Shown here piece after piece: positions 1 through 11,900 of a DNA stretch of 64,000 nucleotides (its first letter is position 1; every line of letters begins with the position of its first letter). The translations under genes were made by a program, and so were the position numbers. Source of the stretch: Fusarium oxysporum f. sp. lycopersici 4287 (Eukaryota > Ascomycota > Sordariomycetes > Hypocreales > Nectriaceae); NCBI RefSeq assembly GCF_000149955.1, contig NC_030992.1, positions 2,927,059 to 2,991,058 of the forward strand, read 5' to 3'. A model generated the notes under the pieces. That model searched no databases. It was not told where the DNA came from and saw only the letters and a list, made by a program, of their open reading frames with translations.

Positions 1-287
1 AGGTATGGCGAGCGATTCAAGTTCAGATTAAATGGGTTATGGGTATACGGATCACAGTACAACATAGTACCACATGTGCAACAGGTTTTCATCACGAATA
101 ACAGGCGTTATCTTTTTCTGATACCAGGGTATACAACAAATGTCAATTTATCTTATTGACTAATAAACAAGAATTCTTTTTGCAAAAAAAAAAAAAAAAA
201 GTGCCCGATTTCCAAGGGTCTATCAAGCCCGAGAAACACCAAAAGCGCCATCAAGAAGAAGAAATAGTACAGTGAACATCGCCGAGC
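1..287. other. Intergenic, window edge to lactonase 3' end
   Basis: No coding sequence is visible. The stretch is AT-rich and holds an A-run at about 185-200. It is probably the 3' flank of the lactonase gene on the minus strand. Confidence 0.6.
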
Positions 288-1475
288 TTAGTTCAGGAGG
301 ATCTGCTGCACATACTGGGGTCCGAACAAAGGCTCGCCGAACGCAGAGCCAGGAAGAGTAGCGACAGGCTTCTCAGCAAGCTTGCCATCAGCACCTCGCT
401 GAAGAGCAACGAGACCGCTGGTACCGTTCTGGTTACCAACAAAGACGTGCTTAGCAGTTCGGCTGAAGCTCATCATACGGGGGAGGAGGCCACCAGATGA
501 GACGGTATCGGCATAAGTGAGAGTTCCGCACTCAGCGATGGTGAAGCGAGCGATAGAGTCGGTCTCGTTTCCGGACAGACGGTTGGAGATGTAAACGTCC
601 TTGTTGTTAGGAGCGAGAAGGATCTCACCAACAGCAGCGGTCTTGGGGTCCTTAGCAGGAGCGTCCTTGCCGTAGGTAGAAATAGACTGGTGGTGCTTGA
701 AGGCAAGGGTGTTCTCCTCGTAGGAGACAGAGTAGACGAGGGCCTGGTTGCTCAGCTCACAAGCAACGATGTAGTGAGTAGCCTTCTTTCCACCACGAGG
801 GTAGAAGACACCATGTCGAGGACCGCAGCCAGGCTCAACAGGAATGTTCTTTGCGATCTTGTAAGCATCATCCTTGGAGTCGATGATGACAACAGAGTCA
901 GTGCCGAGATCGTTGACGGCAAAGTAGCGACCAGAAGGGTCAAGGTTAGCCTGATGAGGGTGAGAAGCAGCCTGGCGCTCCTTATCAGGGCCAAGCTTTC
1001 CAGGAGACTTGAGAGTCTTGACGAACTCCAGGCCACCCTTCTGAGTGTTCCAAACATCAATGGTACCATTTCCATAAGCAGCACCAACGAGACGTGTTTT
1101 ATCCGAGTTGAACTCAAGATGAACAACGCCGACACTTCCGGCCTTCTTGGTCTTGAGGGTAAGCTTATTAGCCTCGAGATCAAGATTGAAGAGTCTCAGC
1201 TCATCAGAGTTCTCGTCAACGGCGTAGAGCAAGTTGGGGTCATAGTAGGCCATCCATGAGTTACCGCCCTCGATCTCCTGGTTCAGAGTGAGCTCGAACT
1301 TGCCCGTCTTGGGGCTGAAGTCGGCGACGTAGATGTGGCCAGAGTTTCCGAGAAGGATGCGCGCAGCAGCGGATGAAGATGCTGAGGCAGTGGGGTATGA
1401 GCTGCGTGCAATGTTAGGAAGCGCAGAGGCAGATGTGGCGAGAGTGGCCAAGAGGCCAGCGATAGTGTACTTCAT
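288..1475 (-). CDS. Secreted lactonase-type seven-bladed beta-propeller protein
   Basis: This is a single-exon gene of 395 residues. The N-terminus has a signal peptide (a hydrophobic stretch from about residue 4 to 17, ending in an Ala-Ser-Ala-like site), so the product is probably secreted. The body shows repeated beta-propeller strands with motifs such as ASHPHQANLDPSGRY, PVEPGCGPRHGVFYP and VGNQNGTSGL, which are typical of the lactonase / 6-phosphogluconolactonase-like / carboxy-cis,cis-muconate cyclase-like family. Members open cyclic esters, but many fungal secreted members have no assigned substrate, so the exact reaction is unknown here. Length matches the family (about 350-420). Several N-glycosylation sequons (for example NGT and NET) fit secretion. 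The start is the first Met and gives the signal peptide directly. A trinucleotide microsatellite lies about 50 bases upstream. Confidence 0.85.
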   Translation of the reverse strand: MKYTIAGLLATLATSASALPNIARSSYPTASASSSAAARILLGNSGHIYVADFSPKTGKFELTLNQEIEGGNSWMAYYDPNLLYAVDENSDELRLFNLDLEANKLTLKTKKAGSVGVVHLEFNSDKTRLVGAAYGNGTIDVWNTQKGGLEFVKTLKSPGKLGPDKERQAASHPHQANLDPSGRYFAVNDLGTDSVVIIDSKDDAYKIAKNIPVEPGCGPRHGVFYPRGGKKATHYIVACELSNQALVYSVSYEENTLAFKHHQSISTYGKDAPAKDPKTAAVGEILLAPNNKDVYISNRLSGNETDSIARFTIAECGTLTYADTVSSGGLLPRMMSFSRTAKHVFVGNQNGTSGLVALQRGADGKLAEKPVATLPGSAFGEPLFGPQYVQQILLN

Positions 1476-1528
1476 ATTGTTGTGTGAAGCGTGTTTTGTT
1501 TTGTGTTGTTTCGTTTCGTTTCAAAGTC

Positions 1529-1621
<93 letters not shown>
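1529..1621. repeat. Perfect (GTA)n microsatellite, about 31 units
   Basis: The plus strand reads GTA without interruption for 93 bases (31 units). Relative to the minus-strand lactonase gene it is a (TAC)n tract lying 54 to 146 bases upstream of the start codon, so it falls in the promoter or 5' leader. Confidence 0.97.
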
Positions 1622-2979
1622 TACTGCAATAGCGATCGACAATCAATATCGAATGGGGTATCAAAAGCTGAAAAAGCCAGAAAGTCTATAAAAGAAACAG
1701 GAACCAGTCCAATCTTTTTAAGAATTGAAAAAAAAAAAGTATAAACGTAATCGTGTGTAATTTTAATGAAGGGAGGCTGATGTTAGCAAAAAGGATTGCG
1801 GCTGTGAGAAATAGAGTGACCAAGGATCAATGGCTGGGGGTTGAGCATATATAGCTACAGATGTAAGCCTCAGCCTCAAAAGACCTAGACCAGGTAGTGA
1901 ACCATTCTCACAAAGGACTGCGATCCATGCAGATGCACAGTCACTGGAACAAGAGAAATCCCCTCAAAAGAGCAACCTTGTCAAGCCTTGTTTACTGGCG
2001 AAAAGGCGAGCATCCCATTCCATTCAGTGGAGGCGCAGCGTCAGTGATTGGAAGAACAGCGATCAACTGCTGATCAGGGGTAATGAGAAAAAAAAAGGTA
2101 ATGTAGGGGCTGTGCTACAGTGGCTGTAGGGCTGTTAGCCAGTGAATGTTCACGGCAACATGAAACGAAACGGATACCACAGTCAGCAAACACACCCGTC
2201 GAGTTTCACCACTGATCCTCCCCCCATAACAATTGGCTCAGAGCATAGCGACTCCAGCGCTTCGAGCTGAGATGCAGGGGGTTCGCGTTTATAGGAGACC
2301 GCCAAGATGAGAAGGGATTGGATCAGCGGTAAAAAGCAAACGCTCAGCCCTTGCGGCCTTTTTTTCTTCGACCCGATAGCTTGAGGTCAAATGATGCCAT
2401 GCTCAGAGTAGGGCTGAATTGGTTGGCCATTCTCTGAGGCCATGGTTTGTCTCGATCCTCAACGCTTTGACTAACGGTTATGCTTATTCTCTTTGCTTTT
2501 ACTGGCAGGTCGAGTTGTCATTACTTTCACTAACTAATCCTTCGCTTGCACGTGAGATTTTAATACCTGTCATCTTAACACGGATGTCCTCATCATGCCA
2601 TCAAATCCGAAGGAGTCTGTCTGACCCAGTCTCTCTACTCAATCCCAAACATACATCTTCTCCATAACCAGGCGCATAGACCAGATGATCACATATTTAA
2701 ATAACCAAGCCGCCCAGTATTCTTCACATGCCATCACATGCACAGCAAGCAAAATACCTCATTTAAAGAAGCCCATGCAAAACCATTTACCATTATTGTC
2801 CCTCTACTAACAGAATATGGACACATGAAAGAGAAGAAATTACATACAAAATCTCAATGCCCACCGTCATGAAATACTAAACAGGAAACGTGCGGTGAGA
2901 TGCTATATAAGAGCGGTAAGAAAAAAGAGAGGTTAATGGGAGGAGTCGCAGGACGGACATCAAACGCCATCATCATTGA
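1622..2979. other. Intergenic between lactonase and Crh-type GH16 gene
   Basis: I see no coding sequence. The left part should be the lactonase promoter and the right part the 3' flank of the GH16 gene, since both genes run on the minus strand. Short A-runs occur near 1727 and 2090 and a T-run near 2360. Confidence 0.55.
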
Positions 2980-4575
2980 CTACAGCCAGAACAGAGCACC
3001 ACCGGCGATGATAATGGCCAGAGCACTTGCGCCGTTCCGTGTGCCAGCGTTGGAACCCTTTCCATCATCTGAGCTGCTGCTGCTGCTGCTCGAGCTAGAG
3101 CTCGAGCTGGCGCAGTCTTGGTTGAAGCTGTTGGTCTCACAGTTGGTGGTGTCAGCGGGCTCAGTATCATCTGTGCTGCCGTCAGGGTTGCCCTTGGGGG
3201 TACTGCCAGAACCGGAGCCAGAGCTGCTGTCATCGCTGCTATCGTCTCCGTGGTCGTTGGAAGGCGCGCCGCTGCTGCCGCCAGGAATAGTGGCAGGCTC
3301 ATCGTCGTCGTCGTTGTCCTTATCCTTGTCCTTGCTATCTTTGCTGTCCTTATCGTCCTTGTCATCGTCCTTGCTATCCTTCTTCTTGTCCTCCTTCTTT
3401 CCCTTGTCCATGTCCTCACCAGTGGCCATCAGAGAAGCAATGGTGTGTCTCTTGTCACCGTCGACAATGGTGTCGTTGGTGCCAGCAGCATCCTTGTACC
3501 AGTAGCTAGTACCCGAGTTGGAGCCAGGACCAGACTTGGCATTGAAACATTGGATCTCAACATCGGAGAAGGTAGCAAAGTAGTAACCACTCTTCTGGAT
3601 ATCGGGAGCATCCCAGTCGATAGGACCTCCAGCCCATGCTACAGTACCTTCGGCATTACCCTCCTTACCACCAGGCCACAGAGAAAGCTGCACGCGAGAG
3701 GGTGTCTGAGGGAAGTCAAAGTTCTTAGAGGTGGCATTCCAGGTATCACTCTTCTGGAGAGTTCGGCCGAGCTTGCCATCAACCCACCACTCAATCTTGT
3801 CGGGGGTCCATCGGATTTCGTAATCGTGAAAGTTGGCAAAGGTATCAGACAGCGTAATGTTTTCGGAATTCTCGTCTATCAAAGTGTCAGCCGTGTCAGG
3901 TACAACACACCATCACGTGAGGATTCATGGCTGTGTCACGAACAAGGGGCTACCTTGTTGTGTGACACTGGGACGACTTACAGTTGGTGATGCCCTGGAA
4001 GTAATAATTGGTCTGAGCATCGCCGAGCTCTGTACCAACAAACTCATAATCGATCTCATCCTTGACGTCAGAGAAGAGAATGAAAGCAGTAATGACACCA
4101 GCACCACGGCTGGTCTTGAAGCGAGCCTTGACGTTACCATACCACATGTAGACAGTAGAAGACAGCAGAGTGCCAACACTGTCCTTGGGCATGGTAAGAA
4201 GAACGTTGTTCTGGAAAACAACAGGCTCACCCTGTGCAACCCAGTCGGCCTTTGAAGAATCACCAAGATACTTGCCGATATCGACAATTGAATCAAGGGA
4301 GTTCATCTTCATCTTGCGGTCCTCGCAAACAGGAGCGGGGACACAAGAGTCGAGGGAGAAGGACATTGTAGGATCGCAACCACCCAGGCAGTACGCACCA
4401 ACACCGCATTCACCATAGGCTGATACATGTCAGATATCAGAAATCATCAACTTCGTGCAGGTAACTTACTGGAGCAGCATGGCGAGTCCTCGGGACAGTG
4501 GCTGCTGCGCGTGCACTTGACAGCAGCGACAGAGCTAGCGCCCAAAAGGGCAGCAACAACAAGAGATCGCAACAT
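2980..4575 (-). CDS. GPI-anchored Crh-type GH16 chitin-glucan transglycosylase
   Basis: I model three exons: 4575-4470, 4419-3982 and 3875-2980, giving 479 residues in frame. Residues 1-18 are a signal peptide. A Cys-rich segment follows at about 21-50, resembling the chitin-binding start of Utr2/Crh proteins. The GH16 active site DEIDYE is at 156-161, with E157 and E161 as expected nucleophile and acid/base, followed by motifs such as YYFQGITN and HDYEIRWTPDKIEWWVDG. After the catalytic domain comes an Asp/Lys-rich linker, then a Ser-rich tract and a short C-terminal hydrophobic tail (GASALAIIIAGGALFWL) that fits GPI addition. The family links chitin to beta-1,6/1,3-glucan at the cell surface. 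It is closest in architecture to yeast CRH1/UTR2; I do not choose between those names. Confidence 0.93.
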
Positions 4576-7210
4576 TATGAATATGAAATAGTCGAGCAAA
4601 AACAGATGTAACTGATGCTTTGATGCAAGAGCGCCCTCGAATTAGGGGTTCGGTATTATGGTATGGTCTGATCTGATCTGATCGGGATATTAAGAGTAGA
4701 TAAGGCGTTGAAGTGTCGAGAACAGGTAGCGACTGCTGTTGAATCGAGTAGACACAAAAACGACAGTCGAAACAACCCAGCAAGCGAGCGACTTGGGTTG
4801 TTGTCGGTAATTAAAGGTGTATTTGCGTGGTGTTGATAGCGACCGTTTTATTAGGCTGCTGATTGACAGTTGAATCAAGCAAAAAAGGGCGATGGAATGC
4901 GGGCCGCAAAACAGTTTGCGCGTCCTCGATCCGAAAAGATTATCCCTTTTCTAGAAATCTCCCTTGAATACGCAGGACTTTCCTTCTTAACGAGAGCAGA
5001 AGGATGTCGGGCAACTCCGCAGAAAGCGAGTGTCTGGTTTAGAAATTATCGCGTAGATTCTGCGTGTGCTTTTTTCGATCGATCGGGACTCGACTGTGTG
5101 ACTTGAGCGAGAGAGAAATAGCGACGAGAAAATAAAAAACGATTGATAGTGCCACCGATGTCTTCCCTTGGGTTAGGAAGAAAGCAAACGATGAGCAAAA
5201 CAGTGAAAAAGAAAAAGGTGGATTATCAACACCACAGACAGACAGCGAAATCTGGGGAAGGGATAGGATAGAACCAAAGGAAGAGGGATTAAAGAAGAGA
5301 AGCGAATCTCCCAAAGAAGAAGGCCGAACAGACTGGACCAGACTCCCCCCCGTACCTGTCCGTTCCCCATCAGCACTCACACACTCGCGCACTGGCAAAG
5401 CGGACCTCTCGTGCCGAGAGACACGAGACATGGCCTTTTTCGTTTAGACGCACTAACACACTAAACCACTCTGGAGATAACAGTGACTAGGCTTGAGAAA
5501 GGACCAATAACAGCTCGAGTTTATTCAAACTTGGTGATCGGTTCGTCTAAGATCACGCGCCTGATCCTGGCTGACCCCTGAACTCCATACACCTAGGCAG
5601 AGGCGATGTGACTGTCTTGGTGATCCATCAGTAGCATCATCGTATAGATATCAGCTGTAATAAGAGCAATTGCTGCCATGGAATCCTCTATTACCCAGTC
5701 CATTGAACATGTCTTCGAGGCAACAGTGCTCAATCTCTGAATGCCTACAGCAAAGCAATCACTTTGTTATCAGTTGCATCACTGCGGTCGCAAATACCCT
5801 CGTTCGCCAACAAAGTTCAACCAAATCGATTGAGTTTGACTTGATCTTCAAACCCGAAATGCTACCTACTATATATATTAAACTTTCAGCTTCGACTCCA
5901 TTTACAACATCGATGTATCTCTAATTACTTCGATGATACCACAAGCCCTGAGTTCAAAGCCCGTACATTCCGCGAATCATTCAACCCATCCATCCACATC
6001 TCCCCAGATTTCAGGTCATAGACTCATCCCTGCCCATCATAATACGTACCGCCCCCTTCATTCCGGCCCATTTTACCTTTCTCGCCAGAGCTCAATGCAA
6101 TAACCACACTAACAACGGATGGATGTCATAATGAATTGGCACTCGAAAACCTTCCAAAACCCTTCTACGCCATCATGCATTGCCGATGTCACATCTACAT
6201 CTGGTACGCCATTGCCTGTCACACAACGCTTCCCCTCCCGCCGCCACAATCCCATTGTACCCGACAAGTAGCCTAAGTACCTTTACCTAACCCAGGCTGA
6301 CAGCCCAGCGCCCACCACAGGGGACACGCCACGGTCCCTGGCCAATCTTACAGGCCTGTCAAACACCAACTTCCTGACAGTAGACAACCAAGAACGCATT
6401 ACTATCTTGCAGCAACTAATTGGTACAGGATAATGGCAAATGATTTGTGTCTTCGCAAGCTAAAGCGATCCGCGCAATATACAGGATATGTACATCGTAC
6501 CCCCAAATGCACCACGTTTTCATTACAGGCAATTGGTTCAGTTCACGAGCGTCAATCAGGGGGCCATTATGTTTGTGTGCAAGGAATCAACTCCAGGCAT
6601 TGGGGTATAAGTAACCGAACCTAAAATCGAAAAGTCCCATCCTTTCACAACCAGAATCGAAAAGGAAAAAGACAAGGGGAAAAAACAACACACACTGCCG
6701 TCATCCTTCCTTCCCTTCGACTCGGTCCGTCTTGAAACGGCTTCGTCTCCCTCAACCTCAGACATCCATATCCTCCTTCATCTCTCCCCATTACACCAAC
6801 AGACGCGTCCATATCACAAGTCCCTTTCCTTTGTAACACTCTCTTCCTATAGGCCAGTTCGACAGGTGCATACGCTGCATCTCGTCTTCAATTTTTCCAC
6901 CTTTACGCGCCAGTTCCCAGTTCCAATCCTTTCCGTATCCGATCCGAAGGAGTGGTAACAAAGCCGGTGAGGCATTGTCCGCCATGCCTCATAAAATATT
7001 CGAGACAAGCCCACAATTAACAAACATTAAACAGTTTCCCGCATAGAAATTGTGCAGAACGCCACTGCTGATTTTCCCTTTGTTTTTGGTGTTTTGTGTC
7101 TTTTCCCTTTGCAATAGGGAATTCTGGGTAAAAGGTCATCTTCTTGGCTATCGAGTTCTCACAGGAGTGCGAAACTTGCAAGAGATCCCAAAGCCACCTT
7201 GCGACTCGCC
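4576..7210. other. Intergenic, GH16 promoter and 3' flank of Myb gene
   Basis: There are no plausible genes; the longest open frames (up to 130 codons at 5039-5431, minus) are low-complexity and lack domain signal. The left part should hold the GH16 promoter. Part of the right side may be the 3' UTR of the Myb-like gene that ends at 7211. Confidence 0.55.
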
Positions 7211-8971
7211 CTATCTCTTGGAATTAGGGAACAAATCTATGCATGTCAGTTTCAATGAACGCTTCTTCACTCTCCGTCGTCAAAACGGAGCAGTCGAGAC
7301 GTACCTGGAAAGTGTTCTTTGGCGTACTGTTCGCAAGCCTACGTCATATGTCAACACCTTACATGCTTTCTCAAGTTCCGAGGGTTAAGATACGTACTTT
7401 GGCAGGTTTGTTGACCTTCTGCCCAATTGACTTCCACTTGTTGTTCTCGTACTCCTTGATGGCGTTCAATAACTCTTGGCTCTGAAAAGGAGAGGTCAGC
7501 TTTTGTTGTTCAATGTACAGGGCGAATGGTGGCTACCTCGTCCTCAGCAAACTCAGCATAATGCATGTCCTAAATCCAATTAGCTTCTTAAATCCTCCCG
7601 TTGATCTCCTGGTCGAGCATACCTTGTACCAATGCTTCTTGACAGATCCTTCTGTCCTGGTAGGGAAAGTCTACACGTCATTTTTAGCATATGAATCATA
7701 CCCAGGCTACACCGTAGGTCTTACCTTGGCAATCTCTGCCCAGCTGTTGCCAGCATCTCGCATTTGCTTCAGTCGCAACTCTTCTTGTGGTGTCCAGGGA
7801 GTGTTAGTCCGGCTTTTCTTGGCCGGTGGAGGTGCAACTGGTGCTGCGTTCGCATCATCTGTCTGAACTTGTTGTGGTTGTTGAGGAACCGCCTGTGGTG
7901 GGGGAGGAGCTGCGACAGGAGGTTGAACTTGAGATGGGGTAACAGGGGCAGGAGGAGCAGCGGTGGCCGGAGGTCCAGCGGCACCAGGTGCCGGCCTCTT
8001 TCGCGACCGACCAGCTGGTGCCGGAGTGGGAGTAGGTACTTGCTGAGGAGGTGCAGCACCGTTTGGAGGCTGCTGAGGAACGTTCATGGGAGGAGGTTGA
8101 ACAGGCGCCGGGTGATGTTGCTGCTGCTGCTGTTGAGGTTGCTGTTGTTGCTGCGGTGCCATATTAGGTTGAGGGGCGCCGTAGCGGAATTCCATGTTCT
8201 CAGGACGACGGGTCATGTCGTTCTGGTATTGGTGAGGGTTGCTATTGAGAGACGCAGGTCAGCAGGGTGGCTCCCAATCGTAGGGCTTCATGATCGATAT
8301 GAATGGGCACGGTAGTCGACACAACCACAAGCTACAGGCATTAGAGGTACTTTCATGTGAGAAAGTTACTTGTGTAGCTTTGGTAGGCGTCAGGTCTATC
8401 AGTGGTGAAATGGATCGTGAGACACAATTCGAAGGCACCGATTAAGGACCTTACAAAGCCAGAAATACCGTGACGAAACAGGGAAAGAGTCGTATTACTC
8501 TTGTAATCGACAGATGGTGTGGTACCTGGTCCAAGAAAGAAGGGTTCATCAAAGGACGTATTACTTACTGCATCTCGGTTGGCTGATGAGAGTTGGAGTA
8601 GACATACTCCGGGACAGGCCCGACTTGCCACTGCTGCATGTTCTAAAAGGTACCAGTTAGCCATCAGATTCAAGGAACCATCGGCAATAAGCAAGGAAAC
8701 ATGATGTTGAAAGTCGTGAGACGCTGACGCTAGCGTCTGCGATACAACAAGACATATCATGACTCTGACTGGTGTATCAATCAACGTGGGTCTGAAGCAC
8801 GCGCAAACTGGGGGTGACGCGACCAGGGTCTGGGCTGAACTGAGCTGCGCAACTATTGTCGATATCGAATTTCGACAGGAACAGAACAATAGTCGCTTCA
8901 TAACATTTGCAGCATACCTGTAACCACAGCCTCGGGTCCACCTTGTTGGCCGGCATCGCGTTGCGATTCAT
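7211..8971 (-). CDS. Myb/SANT-like DNA-binding protein with poly-Gln/Pro region
   Basis: An eight-exon model closes in frame to 289 residues: 8971-8918, 8642-8569, 8241-7725, 7670-7623, 7569-7537, 7481-7398, 7338-7305 and 7236-7211. The N-terminal third is rich in Gln and Pro (runs of Gln at about 8100-8160), followed by a basic patch (GRSRKRPAPG). Two SANT/Myb-like repeats follow. The first includes NTPWTPQEELRLKQMRDAG and WAEIAK-TFPTRTEGSVKKHW. The second includes ESQELLNAIKEYENNKW and SIGQKVNKPAKACEQYAKEHF. The protein ends in FPNSKR. It is probably a nuclear transcription factor or chromatin protein; targets are unknown. The two most 5' exons are less certain: translation could also begin at 8216. 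A 26-base stretch at 8395-8370 looks exon-like but would break the frame if included. Confidence 0.75.
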
Positions 8972-11900
8972 AGTGCTTCTCTCCGTATTAACACCAGAAG
9001 CGCGATGGCGCAAAACGCGGAACTTTTTTTCGGATAACCAAGAGTACAGATGGTGACAATAGAGAAAGTATTTGTACTCACGGGCAAAAGTCTGACTAGT
9101 TGATCCGTGAATAAAGTTGAGTTAAAAGGCAAGAGAGTTAGACAGTGACCAGTCACAATATCGTGAAGGCGACAACGTCGATACAGAAGAGGTACAGACG
9201 AGTATCTCGAGTATCTGCGAAGTACTCAACAAAGATCTGTGCTGGGAGGGGATTTTTAGGGCGTCAGGAAACACAACCGCGGGATCTGGTTGGTAAAAAA
9301 CTGAAACGTGATGTGGTGGGATGCCGGTTTGATTTCTCCACGCAAGTACCAACTGGTCGAGATGTTCAAAGTTTTTTGTCTTGTAATGAACCTTTGTGCG
9401 CTGGTTAAGGTTGGGTCAGTATCAGCGTGTAAGTGGTGAGAGTGGAAATAAAGAAAATTGTTCGAGTTCAACGGAATCGCATGTGCGCGATGCTCTACGT
9501 GTCTAACCCATGTGCGCGGTCAGATGCTGTGTTGCTTTTCGCGTGCGCCTCGGCGAAGCCATGTTGAAGACATTGGCAGTGCCCCGTTGTTTTTGGGGGT
9601 GGTTGGAGACGAGACAGACGCTTGTGAGCGAAAAGAGATTGATTGGGGCTGGGGCTATAACGAGGCAGGAAAATGCAAGCAAGCCAGACAAAAGAAAGGA
9701 CAGGCGGACACACGCGTAACGTGTCTGCGATAAGACGCGAGTGATGTGAGGTACGTAGCGAACAGAAACGTAGGACTGTGGTCGTGGCAAGACGATGGAT
9801 AGGTAGATGCGATGCGATGCGACAGGTGATGGTGATGGTGAAGTATTGAGTCATGAGTGAATAGAGTGAGTGAGTGAGTTTATGCTCAGTTGCCGCATCT
9901 CAACTCGGCAATGACGGAAGATACAGGACGCGCGCTCAAAAACATGTACAAGTTTTCATTTCGATGAGCAAAGACGCAATAATGAGTGAGAATGAAAGCC
10001 AGGAGATGGTATTGATTGATGGGACACGATATAGAATAGAATGCTTACTTGAGTTAAAGGCCCAGGAGGGAACGAGCAAGCAAATGCGCGTCTTGTTTGT
10101 CTGCGACGGTGACGACACAATGTGAAGGTCGAGTCACAGGTCAAGTCGTTTTGCTCGCCTGTCGCAGGTCGCAATCGCAGAATGATAGAGAGATACCTCA
10201 CTCAGCCTTAGCAGATGCTGTGGGTGGATCCACAGCTAGGTTGATTGAGGATGAAGTTTGGGCGTAGAAGGTATGGATTGTGAGATGATGTACAATAGAT
10301 ACCTCACCTCAGTTCAACTCTGTTCCCGTCAGATCGAGTTTGAGGTGGATTGGATGCGGCAGGTAAAAAGTAGATAGGTCTGTCTGGGGGAGGGAGGAAC
10401 GATGGATGGTACCTCGAGGCAAAGTAACTCGGGCAGGACCTTGGAAGTCGCTGGGACCTGGGGAGGGGAAGGTAGTCGTGGGTTACCCTTTTTTTTTGGT
10501 GGAAAGGGGAGAATGGAATGGGCGAAAGGAGGTGGGCAGGCGTGACAGAAAGCTACGACGCTTGCGCTAAAAGTGGGTCACCGACGCTTCCGAGGCGCGA
10601 ATAGCTTAGAATTTGACCTCATAATCACACTGTCTTTAGACACATAAACTATACTGGAATGCACAGTGCGCTGATGACGAGCATGTTATCTCTTTCAGCA
10701 GGAAACATCTCGAAAACAAGTACTGAGAGGTACGTGCTCTCGTTCCCCGCCCGCTAATGAAAATCTCTCGTTTCTTTGGTTGATCCGGTAATTGCCAAGC
10801 CACGTTTGGTCAAGCCTCAGTTATCGTCGTACAAGTTTATCATAGAATCAGGCATTCAATCAGTTGAAGTGAGGTCGGCAGAGATATCTCCTTGGTATCA
10901 GTAATTGTCAATCCCACTCAATGAGTCTAGTCTCCTCGCGTACGTCACCTTTTTGATCTGACATGATCTGTTTCCCCCTCGTCAATGGCCTTCCTTGTCT
11001 AATAATTCACCGACTGGTCTAATCTCACGATATCATCCCATCAGACAATGAATCCCTGTTGGTGATTAATTATACGGTTGTCGGTGTTTTGCAATCTCTA
11101 TTTCGTTTGTCGTGGCTGGTTAAATCTCTTTGATGAGACTTTCGTGTTTAGCTCCAGCAGCCACTGGCAGTTTCTATCTACGTGACGTGCTGTCATTTTG
11201 CATTGCGTGATAACCTTGGTAGGATAAAGCGGTCCTTTCACGTGTCCTCTGCTATTCTTTTGACTATTGCAACTATTCATCTGTCATCTATCACGTTCCT
11301 ATGTTTGTTGGTTTCAACGTGTTTCGTTCTGTTGACGAATGACAAGGTGTCATCCCCACTCCACGCGATCATTTCATACTTTATCTCCAACAACCACGAG
11401 GTGTTGTCAAAAGTAGGCGCACTTTGAATGACAGATCTGTACTAGATGTTGTCTTGACACCGTTTCTTGAACCTACGTACCTTGTCTTGCGGTACGTGCC
11501 ATTTGAGGATGGCTGGCCTCAAGAGCCGCATCTCTCAAAATGATGGATCTGCCCCGATTCTCCACCCTACAAGTACTGTACACAATGGGGTATACCCGGC
11601 AATCTGGTCGCGTCTCGAGCTAAGATCGTGACATTGAATCTGTGTACCTCTCAAGTCCCTCCCACGTCGGATCCGGGACTCGGAGTTTTTGTTCTATCGT
11701 ACGGGTGGCAATTAATATAAATGGATATGGTCTAATATGATGTTTCTGATGCTGTAGAGATGCAGTTTGAGTAATTCTGCTTGTTTATCCGTCGAGGCTG
11801 TCGACCCCCTTTTTTTTCAATTTCTCCTCAACCGCACTTATGATGCCGCCTTTCACTGTCATAGGCACAACTCGAGCTCGAGCTGCATTTACACGGGCAA

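Noticed and set aside
1333..1744. Open frames of poly-Ser, poly-Val or poly-Thr on both strands
   Set aside because: They are made by the (GTA)n repeat, which lacks stops in these frames; no real protein sequence flanks it.
3118..3990. Plus-strand frame of 290 codons
   Set aside because: It is antisense to the GH16 exons and its Val/Leu-rich composition is the mirror of the Asp/Lys linker.
8370..8395. Including this stretch as a constitutive exon of the Myb-like gene
   Set aside because: It breaks the reading frame into the next exon, while joining 8569 directly to 8241 keeps the frame.
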